Below, in pieces: positions 1 through 7,406 of a stretch of DNA of 20,814 nt. The notes below the pieces were generated by a model that was not told the DNA's origin, did not search any database, and saw only the letters and a list, made by a program, of their open reading frames with translations. The translations under genes and the position numbers were made by a program. The DNA lies in the NCBI GenBank assembly GCA_900552305.1, contig URZD01000009.1, positions 1 through 20,814 on the forward strand, in the 5' to 3' direction. The stretch is from an uncultured Eubacteriales bacterium (GTDB lineage Bacteria; Bacillota; Clostridia; Monoglobales; Monoglobaceae). Each line of letters opens with the position of its first letter. Position 1 is the first letter of the stretch.

Positions 1-192
1 AAAACTGTATCCGTTTCAAAAACAACCGATAAGAACGGAAATATCACACTGACACTTCCGAGTGGTGCAGACTTGGCGAATGATAACTACTACACCATTA
101 AGGCAACTGACAGCAAGGGCAATGCAAAAGCTGATGTTGCCATTACCTTAAAGGATAAAAAGAATCACAAGTCTTCTTTCAAAAAAAGTTAA
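1..192 (+). CDS. C-terminal end of an exported Ig-like/surface protein (5' truncated)
   Basis: Reading frame 1 is open from the first base to a TAA at 190-192, giving 63 residues. The residues are Ser/Thr/Asn/Asp-rich with alternating hydrophobics (NITLTLPSGADL, YYTIKATDSKGNA), typical of a beta-sandwich repeat at the end of a Clostridial surface protein, and finish in a basic Lys/His/Ser tail (KDKKNHKSSFKKS). The gene starts outside the window. It is the only convincing + strand gene and faces the - strand cluster convergently. No clear U-tract hairpin follows it on the + strand. The product family cannot be named from this fragment. Confidence 0.6.
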   Translation, partial: KTVSVSKTTDKNGNITLTLPSGADLANDNYYTIKATDSKGNAKADVAITLKDKKNHKSSFKKS

Positions 193-278
193 TTGTTTAT
201 TCAAACCGTTACACCTCCTTCCGAAATTCATTGTAGCACCTAATGTCACAAGCCCATTGTAACTTTCAAAAAATAATT

Positions 279-437
279 TCATAATTTCACCCTTTTGTGT
301 AAATTTTGTTGAATTTGCACAAAAGAGAGAGGCGGGGCACGGCTATGATACGGTGGTGGTTTTCTGTGATGTTTTCCCGAAGATTTGCGGTGATGTCCTT
401 TGGACTTATGCTTTTTGCGTTTTGCTCTGTGCTTCAT
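279..437 (-). CDS. Possible small His/Lys/Arg-rich basic protein (52 aa)
   Basis: Starting at the ATG at 435-437 the frame encodes 52 residues, strongly basic and His-rich in the first half (MKHRAKRKKHKSKGHHRK) followed by a Pro-rich stretch, with a TGA at 279-281. A perfect GGAGG lies 7 nt before this ATG on the - strand; an earlier in-frame ATG at 477-479 has a weaker AGGA. No hydrophobic segment is present. The ORF lies beyond the terminator of the large - strand gene, so it would need its own promoter, and none is obvious. Its last third overlaps an inverted repeat. It could be a chance ORF opposite a T-rich stretch; I recognise no family. Confidence 0.3.
   Translation of the reverse strand: MKHRAKRKKHKSKGHHRKSSGKHHRKPPPYHSRAPPLSFVQIQQNLHKRVKL
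293..324. repeat. 13-bp inverted repeat with 6-nt loop
   Basis: The arms 293-305 and 312-324 pair over 13 bp with a single G-T wobble around a 6-nt loop. On both strands the arms run T4-stem-A4, so no U-tract follows the hairpin; it is not a canonical intrinsic terminator for either neighbour. It sits in the gap between the convergent genes and overlaps the end of the putative small ORF. Confidence 0.5.
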
Positions 438-563
438 AAAGTGTCCTCCGTGCCGCAGGGCATATCCGACAAAAAGCATAATTTTGTCCTATGTAGGGCA
501 ATTTTTTATTTATGCGGTAATCGCTTTCTCTTCCTTTGCTTTGTAATATCGTATAAAAAGGCA

Positions 564-613
564 CAAAAAAAGCCGCCCGGCAATAAAGGCGTTTTGCCTC
601 TATACCGGGCGGC
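564..613 (-). terminator. Intrinsic terminator of the - strand cluster
   Basis: A GC-rich 9-bp perfect stem (GCCGCCCGG at 572-580 pairing with CCGGGCGGC at 605-613) encloses a loop that can form a further small AGGC/GCCT hairpin. Read on the - strand the stem is followed at once by seven T residues (A7 on + at 565-571). It lies about 45 nt after the stop of the 1109-residue surface protein, the last gene of the series. Confidence 0.88.
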
Positions 614-659
614 CTGCTATGCCGTCACCAATTTCCTGTTCGGAAAGCTTTATTTAGTG

Positions 660-3600
660 TTATTTTGTTTCAGCCTTTTTGATTTCGGGCTTTGTGATAA
701 TTACTTTCTGATCCTTTTCAACCCATTCGACGCTTGCTCCCAAGTTTTCGGAAATAAAGCGGATAGGTGTGTAGGTGCGGTCGTTTTCGATAAACGCAGG
801 AGAATCAAGCTTGATTTCCTTGCCGTTTACCTTCACTGTTGCAGAGCCGATGGTAATAAGAATCGTTACATTCTCATTGGTTTTAAGGTTTTTACCCGTA
901 ATGGTTACAAGCTCTTTTTCGCCGTCCCATTCAACCTTTGCGCCCAAGTTTTCGGCAACAAACCTTGCCGGAAGCATTGTGCGGTCTTTTTCGATTTTCG
1001 GAGCAACATCATTTGATTTCGCCTTGCCGAATACCTGTGCGTTCTTTTTGCCGATTGTTAAGATAATCTGATTTACCGAATTATCCTTTTCCGTCCATTT
1101 TGCATAGAGTGTGAAGCTCTTTGTTACCTTTGCGGAAAAATCGTACTTGGTTTTGAGTTCCTTATCCGAGTACCAACCGTCAAAATCAAAGTTTTCCTTT
1201 GTTGGCGCCGTCGGCTCTTTCATAACACTGTTTCTTGTAACAGTCTGATTTGAAACCTTGCTGCCGCCGTTCGATTCAAACGATACGGTGTAGCGTGAAG
1301 TGCTTCGTCCGCCACCGCCACCGCCGGATGATCTGCGGTAAAGGCGAATTGTTCCTGTCAGTGTTTCGTAATTGTCTGTGTCGGTCGGTGTGAACAGCCA
1401 TTTGTAATAGGTGTTTGCCGCAACCACAGTTGTGTCCGGAAGCGGTGTTACGCCGTCGTCAGCCACCCAGATAACTGCACCCGGAACCGAGAAATCTGCG
1501 CCTGTTGTCGTAATAGCCGCATCAGCAAGCGTCTTGCCTGCGGTCGTTATTCCCGTGTACTTCGGAGTTCCCGTCGGAACAGCCTTTTTGATTTCGAGCA
1601 CGGCGCTCTTTGTACCGTAATTGTCATCATCCTCATAGGTTGCCGTTACGGTGTATGTGCCTGCGTTCTGCGGCTTGCCCGAAGCATCGAGCGAGCCTGT
1701 GCCGGAAGGTACATAAGCATAAGTCCAGCCGGGGTTAGCGCCTGCTGTAATGCCGGAAATGCTTGCGGTTTCATAAGCCTGCCCTGCGCCGTTATATGTC
1801 AGCTTGCCGTCAGCGAAGGTGATGCTTGCGCTGACATTCGTTTTATCAATAACTTCTACTGTTACATCAACATTGGTCGCATTTTCATAATTGCCTGTTG
1901 TATCTGTGTAATTTGCCTTAAAGGTCTGCGTTCCGGCAGTGTTCATAACTGTCGTGTCGTCAGCCCAAGCCCAGCCGCCTGTGAGAGGAACGGTTGCAAG
2001 CGTCTTGCCCTTCATACCGCTTAACCCTGTGGGAGCGGACGGAGCAGGAGCTTTTTTGATCTCAAAGTACACTGCGGTCGTATCAAGGCTCAGTATATAG
2101 TTTGACGCTTTGAAGGCTCCGTTGTCTTTAAGAGCCAGCGTGCCGAGGAGAATTTTATAATTGCCGACATTTTCGCCTGCTTCTCTTTCCAGCTTGCCGT
2201 CAATTATGTACATCTCGCCGTAAATAGTTCCGCTTACAGTGCTGCTCAATGCAGGGTCTGTCTCGCCGTATTTTTTGCTCAATCCGCTGTCCGGCTTAAC
2301 CGTAAGAGTTCTTTGATAGATGTTTGCCTTTGCAGGCTCAACGCTGCTAATTCTGTAATTGTCCTTATCTGCGCCTGCAAGCTTCACGCCTGTGAAATTA
2401 ACGGGAATATCATTACCAACATCCTTTTGTGCAAAGTTTGCCTCTGCGGCGGTGGTGTCAATGGTTACATCATCGCCCGTTATCTTGCCGACGATTTCTG
2501 CGGCGGCTGCATTAAAAGATGTTTTCGTATCGCCGTTATAAGCGCTGTTCGGCACCTTAAAGCCGCGTATGGTAACATCTTTTTGTGCGATTGTGAAGTC
2601 CGCAGTTCCGCTGTAAATTGTATCCGCCGTTTCAAGCGTTACCTTTACGGTGTAAGTCCCTGCTTTTACGGGTTTTGTTGCGGATTCCGCATAGGTTGTG
2701 CCGCCTTTGCCCATATAGGTAACTTTTATTGTGGAATCAATCGTGCCGGCAGGCTTTGTGTAACTCGGTGCAGAAAGCGTTTCACCGTAGGTGCAGCCGC
2801 TTTGCGTAAGCCCCGTCAAAGCTGCGGTCGATTTTGCAGTTACATTGACCGTTACGTCAACATTGGTCGCATTTTCATAATTGCCTGCAGCGTCTGTGTA
2901 ATTTGCCTTAAAGGTCTGCGTTCCGGCAGTGTTCATAACTGTCGTGCCGTCAACCCAAGTCCAGCCGCTCGGTAGGGTAACCGTGGACAGAGGCTGTCCG
3001 GTTATGCCGCTTAAGCCTGTGGGAGCGGACGGAGTGTCAGCCTTTCCGACAGTGGCGGTTGCAGGACTGACAATAGTGCCGCTTTCCACGCTGCTTGAAA
3101 TTGCCACGGTGATGGTCTTGCCGATGTCCTCTGTAACTATCTTATAGGTGCTGTTTTTTGCACCCGGTATATCTGTGCCGTTTCGCTTCCACTGATATAA
3201 GAATGTGCCGGTGTTGCCGGTGATTGCGGAGGTATCGGCGGTTAAAATTTCGTTATACTTTGCCGTACCGGTGATCGTGGCTGTGCCGGTCAGGGCGGGG
3301 TTCTCCGTCCAGCGCGCGTAATATTTGCTACTTGAATCTGTATAAACTGTGTCCAGACTCAACAAAGTGCCGCCGCTTTCTGCTGTATACCATCCGTCAA
3401 AGGTGTAGTGCTCTTTTGTCGGCGTCGGCACCTGTTCCGCGGTCAACTTGCCGTCCGTACCGGTAACAAGTTCCACGCGATAACTTTCCTCTCCGATTTT
3501 TCCGCCCTGCGTATAGAAGCCAACGATATATTTTGTAACGCCGCCGAGAGGACTCATAGAAAACGGAACGCCGTAAGAATATTTCACTTCGTCTATCGTA

Positions 3601-3989
3601 TAGTTAGTATACACAACCCCCGGGTTATTGCCTCCCAAGGTGACATCTGTTTCATTCAGCTCTGCCAGTGCCAACCCGTCATGTGCCTTGAAGTATATCC
3701 ACAGAGTGTATTTAATCCCCGAAATGAACTGTGCAGAAAGCTTTGTTGCGTCAGAATAACTTCCGCCGGAGTCTGAGTATTCCCACTTATACGTGAAATC
3801 TACACCCGCCGTATCGCAGGTGACAACCGCATCCGCAACATTTTCTCCCTCCGCATATCCGGTATAGGTAAATGAAACTGCTTCTATCTCTGTTCCCGCC
3901 GCACTCGCCGTCACGCCCATGGCGGGCACGAGGGAGAGCAGCATTGCCAGTGTCAGTAAAACAGAAAAAAATTGTCTTGTCTTTTTCAC
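660..3989 (-). CDS. Secreted MBG/Ig/InlB-repeat protein with C-terminal copper-amine-oxidase-N domains
   Basis: 1109 residues with a Sec signal peptide (about 1-31, cleavage near ASAAG). Domains in order: a unique N-terminal region (32-150); a first InlB B-repeat-like module (about 155-228, with YTFDGWYTAESGG); an Ig-like segment (233-315); a duplicated 65-residue module (318-382 and 648-712); MBG-type modules between and after these (about 393-645, 716-803); a Gly6 linker (889-895); a second InlB repeat (898-966, FDFDGWYSD); and two halves of a copper-amine-oxidase-N stalk domain (about 975-1100, ending PIRFISENLGASVEW). The start is GTG at 3987-3989, with AGGAGG 8 nt before it; the overlapping ATG is out of frame and stops at once. 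No LPXTG or SLH anchor is seen. It is probably a surface or secreted adhesive/structural protein; no enzymatic domain is visible. Confidence 0.93.
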   Translation of the reverse strand: MKKTRQFFSVLLTLAMLLSLVPAMGVTASAAGTEIEAVSFTYTGYAEGENVADAVVTCDTAGVDFTYKWEYSDSGGSYSDATKLSAQFISGIKYTLWIYFKAHDGLALAELNETDVTLGGNNPGVVYTNYTIDEVKYSYGVPFSMSPLGGVTKYIVGFYTQGGKIGEESYRVELVTGTDGKLTAEQVPTPTKEHYTFDGWYTAESGGTLLSLDTVYTDSSSKYYARWTENPALTGTATITGTAKYNEILTADTSAITGNTGTFLYQWKRNGTDIPGAKNSTYKIVTEDIGKTITVAISSSVESGTIVSPATATVGKADTPSAPTGLSGITGQPLSTVTLPSGWTWVDGTTVMNTAGTQTFKANYTDAAGNYENATNVDVTVNVTAKSTAALTGLTQSGCTYGETLSAPSYTKPAGTIDSTIKVTYMGKGGTTYAESATKPVKAGTYTVKVTLETADTIYSGTADFTIAQKDVTIRGFKVPNSAYNGDTKTSFNAAAAEIVGKITGDDVTIDTTAAEANFAQKDVGNDIPVNFTGVKLAGADKDNYRISSVEPAKANIYQRTLTVKPDSGLSKKYGETDPALSSTVSGTIYGEMYIIDGKLEREAGENVGNYKILLGTLALKDNGAFKASNYILSLDTTAVYFEIKKAPAPSAPTGLSGMKGKTLATVPLTGGWAWADDTTVMNTAGTQTFKANYTDTTGNYENATNVDVTVEVIDKTNVSASITFADGKLTYNGAGQAYETASISGITAGANPGWTYAYVPSGTGSLDASGKPQNAGTYTVTATYEDDDNYGTKSAVLEIKKAVPTGTPKYTGITTAGKTLADAAITTTGADFSVPGAVIWVADDGVTPLPDTTVVAANTYYKWLFTPTDTDNYETLTGTIRLYRRSSGGGGGGRSTSRYTVSFESNGGSKVSNQTVTRNSVMKEPTAPTKENFDFDGWYSDKELKTKYDFSAKVTKSFTLYAKWTEKDNSVNQIILTIGKKNAQVFGKAKSNDVAPKIEKDRTMLPARFVAENLGAKVEWDGEKELVTITGKNLKTNENVTILITIGSATVKVNGKEIKLDSPAFIENDRTYTPIRFISENLGASVEWVEKDQKVIITKPEIKKAETK
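1861..2044 (-). repeat. Copy A of a 184-bp direct repeat inside the surface-protein gene
   Basis: This copy aligns without gaps to 2851-3034, 990 bp away. Much of the first 110 bases is identical, and the far end (near 2010-2044) is nearly so. It encodes most of the duplicated module with VMNTAGTQTFKANYTD. The 990-bp spacing is a multiple of three, so recombination between the copies would remove or add 330 residues in frame. Confidence 0.85.
2851..3034 (-). repeat. Copy B of the 184-bp direct repeat
   Basis: Partner of 1861-2044 in the same gene and orientation. The nucleotide similarity exceeds that expected from shared domain fold alone, which suggests a recent segmental duplication or gene conversion between copies. 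Confidence 0.85.
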
Positions 3990-4020
3990 ATTTATATCCT
4001 CCTTTTGATGTGATATTTTA

Positions 4021-4074
4021 CATTCCTCTGCAAAATTTGCCGGAATGTATCGGATTACATAACAGTTTAATCCG
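4021..4074 (-). promoter_or_regulatory. Structured intergenic leader before the large surface-protein gene
   Basis: The 158-nt gap 3990-4147 has no coding sequence I can support. It holds several small inverted repeats: CGGATTA/TAATCCG (4051-4057 with 4068-4074, 10-nt loop), ATGTA/TACAT (4045-4049 with 4056-4060), which competes with it, and CATTCC/GGAATG (4021-4026 with 4042-4047). No U-tract follows any of them on the - strand. It is the longest gap in the whole - strand series and the likeliest place for a separate promoter or attenuation signal for the downstream gene. A TAAAAT at about 4014-4019 is a weak -10 candidate without a convincing -35. The regulatory role is inference. Confidence 0.3.
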
Positions 4075-4147
4075 AACTTCAGATTTCTTTGTCTGCGTTA
4101 ATATCTTTCGATATAACTTAGCATCTCCTTTCTTTTGGATTTTGCAT

Positions 4148-4723
4148 TTATCCGATATTGCGGTTTGAGATTGCGTTTCCGCAATACTCACATTTACCGG
4201 AGCTTCCGGCGCGGATCCTTGTTGTTCCGTTGCATTTTTCGCATACAACGTTAACAAAGCTTGTTTTACTGTTTTCTCTGCCCGAAAGAATAACGCATGG
4301 CATACCTTGCTTTTGCAGAGTACAGTCGCAGAATACTCCTTTTTCGAAAAGCTTCTCAAGCTCGGCAAGAGCCTTGAAGGACGGCTTTCCGGATTGCTTT
4401 GCAATTTCCTCGATTGTCACCGTGCCGTCTGCGTCGCACATAAAGATTGAGTTATAACGATATGCGCGCGCCGCCATTCTGCCGTTTTTAATGCCGTTTA
4501 ACAAAAGCAGTCCCGACGGAACAATCATAACCATATTGGTAATCAGGTTATCGCGAAGCTTTTCGTTATACCCTGTAACCCCCGAAATAATTCCAAACAG
4601 AAAAACCGCCGTGAAGAATCCGCCTATAATCATTTGTATGTGCTTTTTTAACGTAAGCCTTGCAATTGCCACTTTTGAAATATACGTTCCGCCGCCTGAA
4701 AATATTGTTTTATTTTTCCTCAT
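4148..4723 (-). CDS. Two-helix membrane protein with winged-helix-like segment and C-terminal zinc ribbon
   Basis: 191 residues. Two hydrophobic segments (about 31-50 and 58-77) are followed by a cytosolic part: a helix-rich stretch at about 88-132 (DGTVTIEEIAKQSGK...LEKLFEKGVF) that resembles a small winged-helix fold, then a Cys4 zinc ribbon (C161, C164, C178, C181; pattern CxxC-13-CxxC). The start ATG at 4721-4723 has GGAGG 8 nt before it. The upstream TMEM43-family gene ends only 2 nt before this ATG, so its ribosome binding site lies inside that gene and translation is probably coupled. It shares its architecture (zinc ribbon on a membrane-tethered protein) with the other members of this cluster. 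The exact family is unknown; DNA binding by the winged-helix-like part is not established. Confidence 0.85.
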   Translation of the reverse strand: MRKNKTIFSGGGTYISKVAIARLTLKKHIQMIIGGFFTAVFLFGIISGVTGYNEKLRDNLITNMVMIVPSGLLLLNGIKNGRMAARAYRYNSIFMCDADGTVTIEEIAKQSGKPSFKALAELEKLFEKGVFCDCTLQKQGMPCVILSGRENSKTSFVNVVCEKCNGTTRIRAGSSGKCEYCGNAISNRNIG

Positions 4724-4725
4724 TT

Positions 4726-5568
4726 TTACTGCCTCCGAAACGCCATCATCCCCACACCGATTACCGCAAGCAATATTCCTGCCACGATGCCGAAAATCGA
4801 GCCGCCGCGCGCTTCTTTTTTGCTTTTATCGGCAAATTCGTCCGCCGTCATAATTCCCTTAAAGGTTGTAATCGAATCCACGTCTTCGCTTTTTATCAGG
4901 GTATCGCCTTTTTGTACGCCGATAATCGTATATTCGAGCGGATCGTCGGGCGAAACAATGCCGTAAGATATTTTTTGAGATCCGTATCCCGTAGTTGAGT
5001 ACATACCTGTTGTTTTTTTCGGCAAAGTACGCTCTTTTGAAACGCAATATCGGCTTTCTTTTCCGCCCGAAAGCAGCCTCCAGCCCGCATTGAGGCTCTT
5101 CTCGTCATATTGCTTAAATTCCGTGTTTCTTATAAGCGGATTAAGCAGCTGGCTCTCCACATTAAACTCACCGAGCAAGGTAGGCGCGGCAAGGATGGTT
5201 GACGCAAGTATTTCGGCATTGATTCCGAAATTCGCCTTTTCGCTGTAGTCTGTAGTCTCCGGCTTCCAGTCCCACACCTGTTCATCATCGCTGTTGGTAT
5301 CCCGTTCATAAGTCCAGACGGTTCTTTTCGCCGTTACTCCGGGTAGCTTAACACCCGTTATCGGGTCCCGAAGCTGTTCGGCAGGTTTAAGCGTTCCCGA
5401 GACAACCACAAGCTTTCCCTCGTTTTCGGGAAGAATCCTGCCGTCCTTAATCGTTACCGCCGACCTTATTTGTTCTTCGGCTTTTGGGGCGGAAAAAAGC
5501 GCTTTTATTGCAAGGGCGGCAAAGAGCAATCCGCCTATAATCAGTATAACTCCGATTATTTTTTTCAT
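4726..5568 (-). CDS. TMEM43 (LUMA) family membrane protein
   Basis: 280 residues with a transmembrane helix at each end (about 4-26 and 253-277) and a large domain between them. The family signature is visible: an EGK-VVVSG strand (50-58), then DPITGVKLPGVTAKRTVWTYE (68-88), where the conserved arginine-containing motif precedes a Trp-rich charged stretch (QVWDWKPET). These are the hallmarks of the TMEM43/LUMA family, whose human member is an inner nuclear membrane protein; bacterial members are poorly characterised. The start ATG at 5566-5568 has GGAGG 7 nt upstream. It overlaps nothing and sits 21 nt after the HEAT lipoprotein gene. Co-occurrence with SPFH and zinc-ribbon membrane proteins suggests a role in membrane organisation, which is inference. 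Confidence 0.85.
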   Translation of the reverse strand: MKKIIGVILIIGGLLFAALAIKALFSAPKAEEQIRSAVTIKDGRILPENEGKLVVVSGTLKPAEQLRDPITGVKLPGVTAKRTVWTYERDTNSDDEQVWDWKPETTDYSEKANFGINAEILASTILAAPTLLGEFNVESQLLNPLIRNTEFKQYDEKSLNAGWRLLSGGKESRYCVSKERTLPKKTTGMYSTTGYGSQKISYGIVSPDDPLEYTIIGVQKGDTLIKSEDVDSITTFKGIMTADEFADKSKKEARGGSIFGIVAGILLAVIGVGMMAFRRQ

Positions 5569-5589
5569 AGTCGTCCCTCCGTTCTGCGG

Positions 5590-6762
5590 TTATTCAAGTT
5601 TATTCGCCTGATTTTGATATTCCTGCTGTATAAATTTCGCATCTTTATCGGCAAGAGCGTTTACAACCTCGCCGAACGCTTCAAACTGTTCTTTTGTGCA
5701 GTGCGCCGCAACGGGCTTGCAGGCATATCCGCGCGTCATGCGGCCTAAGTTTTCGTTTCTTACAAGTCCGAGCATAACCTCATAAAGCTCGTCTGTATTG
5801 AAATAGGTTGCTTTTTCCCTCCATGCTGCATAATTCTGCTTGGATTTGGTTGTAAAGCTCGTTACAGCCGCCCATGCGGGAACCTTGTCGCTGCCCGGCG
5901 TGGTTTTTAAGTAATCTATCGTGGCTCTGTACGCCGCCTCGCTTGTGTTTTCGTGCGACGGATAATCGTACCACAGCCAAACAAGTCCTCTTACGCCGCT
6001 TGAATGAAGGTTTGCGTCGGCTTCGTTTTTCAGCATTTCCGAGATAGGCGCAACCACCCTGTCGTCGCCGAGCAAACCCGCATACTCATATGCCGTTTTC
6101 CGAACCTCGTTATCCGAATCCTTCATAAGCTCGATTTCCGCGTCAACCGCGCCGTCGAGAGTTTTGTTCCACGTGCTGCCGAGAGCCGCCGCCACCTGCC
6201 TTCTTACGGCTGCGTTTTCATTTTTTGCCGCCGTAAGCAGGAATTTGCCGATTTCCGCGTCCTTGCCGCCTTCGTTGCCAAGAGCTTTTACCGCGCATTT
6301 AATAACGTACGGCTCTTTTTCGGTTTTCAAAACTTCCTTTGCCGCGGCAATATGCGAACTGCTTGCACCCAAAAGCGTCGCCATATTGGAAAACGCATAG
6401 CCTCTTACCTGCGGCGAGTCGCTTTTTAAAAGAGGTTCAACAAACTCCTTTGCCGCAGGGAGCGCAGCCTTGTTATCCTTGAGCTTTTTAATCGCTTTAT
6501 TCGTTATGTTTTCATCAAGCTCAAGCTTATCGTTGATTGTTGCATACGAATATGTGGAAACAAGATTTATAAATTCGTCCAAGGTTATGTTCTGCTCATC
6601 TTTAATAAACTCTTTTATCAAGTCGTCCTCCGTCATATTTGCGTAGTCAATCTTTTTAGCTCCCGAGGCTTGTTTCCCGCCGCTTTCCGTCTTGTCTCCT
6701 CCGCACGACGCAAGTGTGAATATCATTCCTATTGTCAAAATCAATGCTAATAACTTTTTCAT
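5590..6762 (-). CDS. HEAT-repeat lipoprotein
   Basis: 390 residues. The N-terminus is a lipoprotein signal with a perfect lipobox LASC (C20), followed by a Gly/Ser-rich spacer. From about 70 to 260 the sequence is alpha-helical and repetitive in the manner of HEAT/PBS-lyase-like repeats (SPQVRGYAFSNMATLLG, NAAVRRQVAAALGSTW, DNEVRKTAYEYAGLLGDD, with roughly 30-37 residue periodicity). The C-terminal 120 residues are unique, with two Cys (RGYACKPVAAHC). The product should be anchored to the outer face of the membrane. HEAT solenoids bind proteins or peptides; the partner is unknown. The start ATG at 6760-6762 has AGGAGG about 11 nt upstream, slightly long. Confidence 0.88.
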   Translation of the reverse strand: MKKLLALILTIGMIFTLASCGGDKTESGGKQASGAKKIDYANMTEDDLIKEFIKDEQNITLDEFINLVSTYSYATINDKLELDENITNKAIKKLKDNKAALPAAKEFVEPLLKSDSPQVRGYAFSNMATLLGASSSHIAAAKEVLKTEKEPYVIKCAVKALGNEGGKDAEIGKFLLTAAKNENAAVRRQVAAALGSTWNKTLDGAVDAEIELMKDSDNEVRKTAYEYAGLLGDDRVVAPISEMLKNEADANLHSSGVRGLVWLWYDYPSHENTSEAAYRATIDYLKTTPGSDKVPAWAAVTSFTTKSKQNYAAWREKATYFNTDELYEVMLGLVRNENLGRMTRGYACKPVAAHCTKEQFEAFGEVVNALADKDAKFIQQEYQNQANKLE

Positions 6763-6867
6763 AATATTGAATTCCTCCTGATTCTTTTATTGTTATCATT
6801 ATCACCGAATATTTTGCTGTATTCCGGCGGTGAATGTCCGGAACAGCTCTTTGTTTGTTTTATGAAA
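6763..6867 (-). promoter_or_regulatory. Intergenic hairpin and possible extended -10
   Basis: The 105-nt gap holds a hairpin formed by 6816-6827 and 6837-6847 (GCTGT-A-TTCCGG with CCGGAACAGC, one bulged base, 9-nt loop). It is not followed by a U-tract on the - strand, so it is not a typical terminator; it could stabilise the upstream mRNA. Further down, TGATAAT (-10-like core at 6798-6803) lies about 35 nt before the start of the HEAT lipoprotein, but I see no good -35. An internal promoter is possible only at low confidence. Confidence 0.3.
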
Positions 6868-7356
6868 TTATGCCCACGCATCCTCTGCCGACGGAATTCG
6901 AATCCCGGAAAGAATACTGGAATACTCCCACAAATACCATAAATCACCTTTTTGCCGAAGCTTTATCGGTCGCAGAGAGTCTGCACCGGCCGTTTTTAAA
7001 AACAACCGGAGATATCCTTCCTCGACATCCTGCGGTCTGCTGTCCGCGATAACTTCGAGGGTAAGAGGACTGCTCGGAACATAGTTGTTTGCCGGAGTCG
7101 CACCGTCAAAATAAGCAAGCGGAAGATAGCTTTTTCCGCGCAAACGGTCTCTTAAAAACTGAATATCATAATTGCTGAGCGGTCTCGGACCTCTCAGTGT
7201 ATTAAGTGCGGCAACACCCGCATCACTGTCCTTCAGATACAGTGCAAGCGCCAGCAGGAACATTGCACAGGTATTTTCCGGCTTGGAAAGGTCATTCTGC
7301 GGTAGAGCAGAAAATTCTTCCGATGTTGTCGGAACAGATGAAACTGTCATCTTCAT
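6868..7356 (-). CDS. Soluble protein resembling DUF6935
   Basis: 162 residues with no signal peptide or membrane segment. The sequence begins with a short Ser/Thr-rich leader, then FSALPQNDLSKPENTCAMFLLALALY, followed by a helical stretch with DAGVAALNTLRGPRPLSNYDIQFL and a C-terminal beta region ending in LRQKGDLWYLWEYSSILSGIR. From memory this pattern matches the uncharacterised DUF6935 family; I cannot confirm it without a profile search. The start ATG at 7354-7356 is preceded by GGAG at 9 nt spacing. It sits immediately downstream of the SPFH gene (50 nt), suggesting a cytosolic partner of that protein. No function is known. Confidence 0.82.
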   Translation of the reverse strand: MKMTVSSVPTTSEEFSALPQNDLSKPENTCAMFLLALALYLKDSDAGVAALNTLRGPRPLSNYDIQFLRDRLRGKSYLPLAYFDGATPANNYVPSSPLTLEVIADSRPQDVEEGYLRLFLKTAGADSLRPIKLRQKGDLWYLWEYSSILSGIRIPSAEDAWA

Positions 7357-7406
7357 TGTTACTCGCTCCTTTTCTTATTCATCACATAGTTTTTGCTGTC
7401 GCAATT

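Noticed and set aside
212..220. AAGGAGGTG on the - strand, resembling a perfect ribosome binding site
   Set aside because: The only downstream start is a TTG leading to an 18-codon frame antisense to the end of the + strand gene; too little to call a gene.
306..1016. 236-codon + strand ORF rich in Phe, Cys and Leu
   Set aside because: Its second half lies antisense to the well-supported surface-protein gene and its start is a TTG without a ribosome binding site; composition is that of a shadow frame.
2313..2975. 220-codon + strand Cys-rich ORF
   Set aside because: Entirely antisense to the 1109-residue gene whose domains are clearly recognisable; no ribosome binding site.
4018..4404. 128-codon - strand ORF overlapping the zinc-ribbon membrane protein
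   Set aside because: It is an out-of-frame shadow; the other frame has membrane segments, a Cys4 ribbon and a ribosome binding site.
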